In this document: piece by piece, positions 59,866 through 64,000 of the stretch
Layout: every line of letters starts with the position of its first letter
Position numbering within the stretch: position 1 is the stretch's first letter
Assembly (NCBI RefSeq): GCF_001277255.1
Contig: NZ_CP012264.1
Span: forward strand, 310,001-374,000
Length of the DNA stretch: 64,000 nucleotides
Source: Cronobacter condimenti 1330
Lineage (GTDB): Bacteria; Pseudomonadota; Gammaproteobacteria; Enterobacterales; Enterobacteriaceae
Reading direction: 5' to 3'
Position numbers and translations under genes: made by a program
The notes under the pieces: generated by a model
Seen by the model: only the letters and a program-made list of their open reading frames with translations
Told to the model about the DNA's origin: nothing
Databases searched by the model: none

Positions 59866-61766
59866 TATTCCACCTCCTCCTGACGCAGGTAGATGTCGCC
59901 GCCGCGGGCGCGGAAGCTGGTGGACATGTCCGCCATACCGGCGTCGATGGCTTGCTTCGCGGCGTAGTCGCGGACTTCCTGGGTGATTTTCATTGAGCAG
60001 AATTTGGGGCCACACATGGAGCAGAAATGTGCCACTTTGCCGGATTCCTGCGGCAGCGTTTCGTCGTGATAGGCGCGCGCGGTGAAAGGATCAAGCGCCA
60101 GGTTGAACTGATCTTCCCAGCGGAATTCGAAGCGCGCTTTAGACATGGCGTTATCGCGGATCTGCGCGCCCGGATGGCCTTTGGCAAGATCGGCGGCGTG
60201 GGCCGCGATTTTGTAGGTAATGAGCCCTTGTTTAACATCCTCTTTATTCGGCAGGCCGAGGTGCTCTTTTGGCGTCACGTAGCAGAGCATGGCACAGCCG
60301 AACCAGCCGATCATGGCTGCGCCAATCCCGGACGTGAAATGGTCGTAACCGGGCGCGATGTCGGTGGTCAGCGGACCAAGCGTATAGAACGGCGCTTCAT
60401 GGCAGTGTTCCAGCTCTTCGGTCATGTTGCGGCGGATCATCTGCATCGGCACATGTCCTGGGCCTTCAATCATCACCTGTACGTCATATTCCCAGGCGAT
60501 TTTTGTCAGCTCGCCAAGCGTGTGGAGCTCAGCGAATTGCGCCTCGTCGTTTGCGTCCTGAATAGAGCCGGGGCGCAGGCCATCGCCAAGCGACAGCGAG
60601 ACATCATAGGCCGCGCAGATTTCACAAATCTCGCGGAAATGCTCGTAGAGGAAGTTTTCTTTGTGATGTGACAGGCACCATTTCGCCATGATAGAACCGC
60701 CGCGCGAGACGATGCCCGTCAGGCGTTTTGCGGTCATCGGCACGTAGCGCAGCAGTACGCCTGCGTGGATGGTGAAGTAATCGACGCCCTGTTCCGCCTG
60801 CTCAAGCAGCGTGTCGCGGAACATTTCCCAGCTGAGATCTTCGGCGATCCCGTTGGCCTTCTCCAGCGCCTGGTAGATCGGCACTGTGCCGATCGGCACC
60901 GGGCTATTGCGCAGGATCCATTCACGGGTTTCATGGATGTAACGCCCGGTGGAAAGGTCCATCACCGTGTCGGCGCCCCAGCGAGTAGCCCAGACCAGTT
61001 TTTCGACTTCTTCTTCAATGGATGAGGTAACGGCAGAGTTGCCGATATTGGCGTTCACCTTCACCAGGAAGTTGCGCCCGATGATCATCGGCTCCGATTC
61101 CGGGTGGTTGATGTTGGCCGGAATAATGGCGCGTCCGGCTGCCACTTCGTCACGTACAAATTCTGGCGTGATGTTACCCGGCAGGCGCGCACCGAAGCCT
61201 TCGCCCGGATGCTGCTGGCGCAGCACGGCACCGCGGATGCGCTCACGGCCCATGTTTTCGCGGATAGCGATAAATTCCATTTCCGGGGTCACGATGCCCT
61301 GGCGAGCGTAATGCAATTGCGTGACGCGCTGACCCGCTTTTGCGCGTTTCGGCGTCAGCAGGCCGTGAAAGCGCAGGTCGTCCAGCCCGTCGTCGGCCAG
61401 TCGTTCCCGGGTGTAAGCCGAGCTGCGCGCGCTGAGGGTCTCGGTATCGTTGCGTGCCGCTATCCAGCCGCTGCGCATTTTTTCGAGTCCTTCGCGCACG
61501 TCGATGCGTACCGCCGGATCGCCGTAAGGGCCGGAGGTGTCGTAGACGGGTACAGGTTCGTTCGGCTCATAACGAGGATCGTCTTTTGTGCCACCCGCAA
61601 GCGTCGGGCTCAGGCGGATTTCTCGCATTGGTACGCGAATATCGTCGCGCGAGCCGGTGAGATAAATGCGATGAGAATTCGGGAAAGCAGTGCCTTCCAG
61701 CGTGTCGATAAAGTGTTGTGCGGCGGCGCGTTGTTCGCGACGGCCAGGTTTGTTTGATACAGACAT
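59865..61766 (-). CDS. thiC: Phosphomethylpyrimidine synthase ThiC
   Basis: Radical SAM enzyme that rearranges aminoimidazole ribotide to hydroxymethylpyrimidine phosphate; 633 residues (631 in E. coli). The C-terminal cluster motif CSMCGPKFCSM (CxxCxxxxC) is intact, as is the TIM-barrel zinc-site region. It is the first gene of thiCEFSGH and lies behind the TPP riboswitch. Confidence 0.98.
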   Translation of the reverse strand: MSVSNKPGRREQRAAAQHFIDTLEGTAFPNSHRIYLTGSRDDIRVPMREIRLSPTLAGGTKDDPRYEPNEPVPVYDTSGPYGDPAVRIDVREGLEKMRSGWIAARNDTETLSARSSAYTRERLADDGLDDLRFHGLLTPKRAKAGQRVTQLHYARQGIVTPEMEFIAIRENMGRERIRGAVLRQQHPGEGFGARLPGNITPEFVRDEVAAGRAIIPANINHPESEPMIIGRNFLVKVNANIGNSAVTSSIEEEVEKLVWATRWGADTVMDLSTGRYIHETREWILRNSPVPIGTVPIYQALEKANGIAEDLSWEMFRDTLLEQAEQGVDYFTIHAGVLLRYVPMTAKRLTGIVSRGGSIMAKWCLSHHKENFLYEHFREICEICAAYDVSLSLGDGLRPGSIQDANDEAQFAELHTLGELTKIAWEYDVQVMIEGPGHVPMQMIRRNMTEELEHCHEAPFYTLGPLTTDIAPGYDHFTSGIGAAMIGWFGCAMLCYVTPKEHLGLPNKEDVKQGLITYKIAAHAADLAKGHPGAQIRDNAMSKARFEFRWEDQFNLALDPFTARAYHDETLPQESGKVAHFCSMCGPKFCSMKITQEVRDYAAKQAIDAGMADMSTSFRARGGDIYLRQEEVE

Positions 61767-61889
61767 AGCGCATTCCAGTCATCAGTCAGGAAGTGGCTTG
61801 TCAGAACAACGGAGGAGTAATGGCGATGCGCCCGCGCCCGTGCTGGCAGATTCAGGGATGAAAAGCACCCTGAGCGGGGCAAAATAGAA

Positions 61890-61987
61890 TTACTCTTGTT
61901 CCCTTCGCAGGTCTTAACCTGATCAGGTTCCGCGGATCCCGAATTAACGGTCTCAGCCTGTGCTTACGCGCTAGGCACTCCGACAAG
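61890..61987 (-). promoter_or_regulatory. TPP riboswitch (THI box)
   Basis: On the minus strand the element reads TTGTCGGAGTGCC ... GGCTGAGA ... GGGATCCGCGGAACCTGA ... AGACCTGCGAAGGGAACAAG, all diagnostic THI-box segments in order. The 3' arm is 123 bases from the thiC start, leaving room for the expression platform. Thiamine pyrophosphate binding shuts off thiC expression. Confidence 0.97.
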
Positions 61988-61990
61988 ATA

Positions 61991-62013
61991 AACCCCGCGT
62001 CAACCGCGGGGGT
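61991..62013 (-). terminator. rsd terminator
   Basis: On the minus strand CCCCGCG-GTTGA-CGCGGGG followed by TTTA, about 32 bases after rsd and just before the riboswitch. Confidence 0.8.
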
Positions 62014-62044
62014 AAAGGTAAATTACTCGTTAATGCCGCCGAAC

Positions 62045-62548
62045 TCAAGCCGGACGGGCAAGGCCTGCTTCGTCATTAGCGCTTTCGCTAAGGTTATGGT
62101 CATACGCCAGCAGGATAAGCTTATCTTCCAGCGCGAAACGGGCGGCAAGCGCCTCGCCGATACCGGAAAGCGCTTCCTGAAACTCCAGGCAGTTATCGTG
62201 ATCAATGGCGCTTTCCAGATGGGTATCGTAGAAATCCATGATCTGCTGGGTGTTAGATTCCAGCTGAGGATAGATTTGCGTGGCGGCGACCAGCGGGCTG
62301 GTGCCTTCCATTTCGCTGATGACACGTTCGTAAATATTGAAATGACCGGCGGAAAGATAATCCACCAGGCAGTGGCAAAAATCGTCCAGCGCTTGTTCAT
62401 TCAGCGTAGTCATCGGCTCCTTGCCGGGCTTGATGCCGACCATCTTGTAATAGGTGACTAACAGATGGTTGCGGGCACCAAGCCAACGATCAACTAACTC
62501 ATTACTCCCACCAACGCGTTCCGTCAGACTTTTTAGCTGGTTTAGCAT
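62045..62548 (-). CDS. rsd: Anti-sigma-70 factor Rsd
   Basis: Stationary-phase protein that sequesters sigma-70 and so favours alternative sigma factors; 167 residues (158 in E. coli, the difference being a longer C-terminus). LDDFCHCLVDYLSAGHFNIYER and SAIDHDNCLEFQEALSGIGEAL are conserved. ATG 62548 (MLNQLKSLTERV) has GGAG 6 bases upstream; longer frames to 62644 are rejected. It diverges from nudC. Confidence 0.95.
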   Translation of the reverse strand: MLNQLKSLTERVGGSNELVDRWLGARNHLLVTYYKMVGIKPGKEPMTTLNEQALDDFCHCLVDYLSAGHFNIYERVISEMEGTSPLVAATQIYPQLESNTQQIMDFYDTHLESAIDHDNCLEFQEALSGIGEALAARFALEDKLILLAYDHNLSESANDEAGLARPA

Positions 62549-62650
62549 GATCGACTCCATGAGATATAAGATGTAAAAACGCAAATGACCCAAAATATGT
62601 AAGAACAATGTTAATAACGTGCCAGTGACGCAGAGGTAGTGCAATCAATT

Positions 62651-63424
62651 ATGGAACGTACACTAGAAAATTTAGACCATGGCTGGTGGATAGTCAGCCA
62701 AGAACAGAAATTATGGCTGCCAAAAGCAGAATTACCTTACGGCCATGCGGCGGATTTTGGTCTTGTGGGCGAAAAAGCGCTCCAAATCGGCACCTGGGAA
62801 GACGCGCCGGTATGGTTGGTGTTGCAAAAGCGTGACGAGGAGATGGGCTCGGTACGACAGCTCATCGATCAGGAGGCCGGGCTGTTTCAGCTTGCCGGTC
62901 GCGGAGTGCAGCTCGCCGAGTTTTACCGCTCGCATAAATATTGCGGCTACTGCGGGCATGAGATGCATCCGAGCAAAACGGAATGGGCGATGCTCTGCGG
63001 ACACTGCCGCGAACGCTACTATCCGCAAATCGCGCCGTGCATTATCGTCGCAATCCGCCGTGACGATAAAATTTTGCTGGCGCAGCATGCGCGTCACCGC
63101 AACGGCGTTTACACCGTGCTGGCCGGGTTTGTCGAAGTGGGCGAGACGCTTGAGCAGGCGGTCGCGCGCGAGGTGATGGAAGAGAGCAGCATTCGTGTAA
63201 AAAACCTGCGCTACGTGACCTCCCAGCCGTGGCCGTTCCCGCAGTCGCTGATGACCGCCTTTACCGCAGAGTATGACAGCGGCGAAATTAACATCGACCC
63301 GAAAGAGCTTATCGACGCTGGCTGGTACCGCTATGACCAGTTGCCGTTGTTGCCCGCGCCAGGCACCGTGGCGCGCCGCCTGATAGAAGATACGGTGGCG
63401 CGCTGCCGGGCAGACTACGAATGA
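62651..63424 (+). CDS. nudC: NAD+ pyrophosphatase / RNA NAD-decapping hydrolase NudC
   Basis: Nudix enzyme that cleaves NADH/NAD and removes NAD caps from RNA; 257 residues as in E. coli. Zinc cysteines are in KYCGYCGHEM and MLCGHCRER. The Nudix box GFVEVGETLEQAV-AREVMEESSI keeps the metal-binding glutamates, but the usual Gly of EExG is Ser. The SQPWPFPQS NADH motif is intact. ATG 62651 matches E. coli; a GTG at 62639 with AGAGG upstream is an alternative (261 residues). Confidence 0.95.
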   Translation: MERTLENLDHGWWIVSQEQKLWLPKAELPYGHAADFGLVGEKALQIGTWEDAPVWLVLQKRDEEMGSVRQLIDQEAGLFQLAGRGVQLAEFYRSHKYCGYCGHEMHPSKTEWAMLCGHCRERYYPQIAPCIIVAIRRDDKILLAQHARHRNGVYTVLAGFVEVGETLEQAVAREVMEESSIRVKNLRYVTSQPWPFPQSLMTAFTAEYDSGEINIDPKELIDAGWYRYDQLPLLPAPGTVARRLIEDTVARCRADYE

Positions 63425-63464
63425 CGTGATACAATGGCGCCCTGACGCTTGAGGAATAAGAAAA

Positions 63465-64000
63465 ATGACCGAACTGAAAAACGATCGTTACCTGCGTGCC
63501 CTGCAACGCCAGCCTGTAGATGTCACGCCGGTGTGGATGATGAGGCAGGCGGGGCGCTATCTGCCGGAATATAAGGCCACTCGCGCGCAGGCGGGCGATT
63601 TTATGTCACTTTGCAAAAACGCTGAGCTGGCGTGCGAAGTGACGCTACAGCCGCTGCGCCGTTATCCGCTTGATGCGGCGATCCTGTTTTCGGACATTCT
63701 GACGATTCCGGATGCGATGGGGCTGGGACTCTATTTTGAAGCAGGCGAAGGCCCGCGTTTTACCTCGCCGATTACGGGCAAAGCGGATGTCGAAAAACTG
63801 CCGGTGCCGGACCCGGAGCAGGAGCTTGGCTATGTGATGAACGCGGTGCGTACCATTCGTCGCGAACTCAAAGGCGAGGTGCCGCTGATTGGTTTTTCCG
63901 GAAGCCCCTGGACGCTTGCAACGTACATGGTTGAAGGCGGCAGCAGCAAGGCGTTTACCGTTATTAAGAAAATGATGTACGCCGAACCACAGACGCTGCA
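63465..64000 (+). CDS. hemE: Uroporphyrinogen decarboxylase HemE (5' part)
   Basis: Decarboxylates uroporphyrinogen III to coproporphyrinogen III in haem synthesis. The first 178 residues are present, starting MTELKNDRYLRALQRQ and containing the signature WMMRQAGRYLPEY; the gene runs off the right edge. GAGGAA is about 10 bases before the ATG, and TACAAT at 63430-63435 may be a -10 element. It follows nudC by 40 bases, as in E. coli. Confidence 0.97.
   Translation, partial: MTELKNDRYLRALQRQPVDVTPVWMMRQAGRYLPEYKATRAQAGDFMSLCKNAELACEVTLQPLRRYPLDAAILFSDILTIPDAMGLGLYFEAGEGPRFTSPITGKADVEKLPVPDPEQELGYVMNAVRTIRRELKGEVPLIGFSGSPWTLATYMVEGGSSKAFTVIKKMMYAEPQTL

Overview
This 64-kb window is chromosomal core DNA of a member of the Enterobacterales. 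Protein lengths and sequences follow Escherichia coli K-12 almost gene for gene. The protein genes are more GC-rich than in E. coli, roughly 57-62% in the lines I counted. Together with the 16S sequence and the accessory genes this suggests Cronobacter or a close relative such as Siccibacter or Franconibacter. The genus is an inference; the order is near certain.

Layout. 1-29.9 kb carries the recQ-to-hemG block: recQ (3' part), rhtC, rhtB, pldB, yigL, bioP, metR/metE, dlhH, udp, rmuC, ubiEJB, tatABCD, a glycine-zipper protein, rfaH, ubiD, fre, a small exported protein, fadBA, pepQ, yigZ, trkH and hemG. 29.9-35.4 kb is a complete rRNA operon (P1/P2 promoters, boxA, 16S, tRNA-Ile, tRNA-Ala, 23S, 5S, terminator). 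35.5-38.5 kb holds murB-birA-coaA, which is clearly AT-richer than its surroundings. 39.0-53.2 kb is the tRNA(Thr-Tyr-Gly-Thr)-tufB, secE-nusG and rplKAJL-rpoBC block with its usual leaders and attenuator. 53.2-56.4 kb is an accessory island between rpoC and the thi operon: an exported alpha/beta hydrolase, a membrane-anchored AraC-type regulator, and a two-gene PTS EIIB/EIIA operon without an EIIC. 56.4-62.0 kb is thiCEFSGH on the minus strand behind a TPP riboswitch. 62.0-64.0 kb holds rsd, nudC and the 5' part of hemE.

How the genes work together. Most of the window is housekeeping: translation and transcription machinery, ubiquinone (ubiE/J/B/D), haem (hemG, hemE), thiamine, methionine, fatty-acid beta-oxidation and Tat export. 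Regulatory sequence is readable at several genes: a perfect MetR box plus tandem MetJ boxes at metR/metE, two CRP sites 52 bp apart before udp, a FadR operator before fadB, a CRP site before the PTS pair, an L10 leader and promoter, the rplL-rpoB attenuator and the THI box.

The most unusual points are: (1) an rRNA operon whose left flank is that of E. coli rrnA (hemG) and whose right flank is that of rrnB (murB); (2) a low-GC segment, murB-birA-coaA, lying exactly between the rRNA operon and a tRNA cluster; (3) an ERIC element inside the predicted metE leader; (4) a 127-bp-period ERIC-like repeat behind fadA; (5) the rpoC-thiH accessory island. I found no CRISPR array, prophage, IS element, toxin-antitoxin pair or clearly new defence system.
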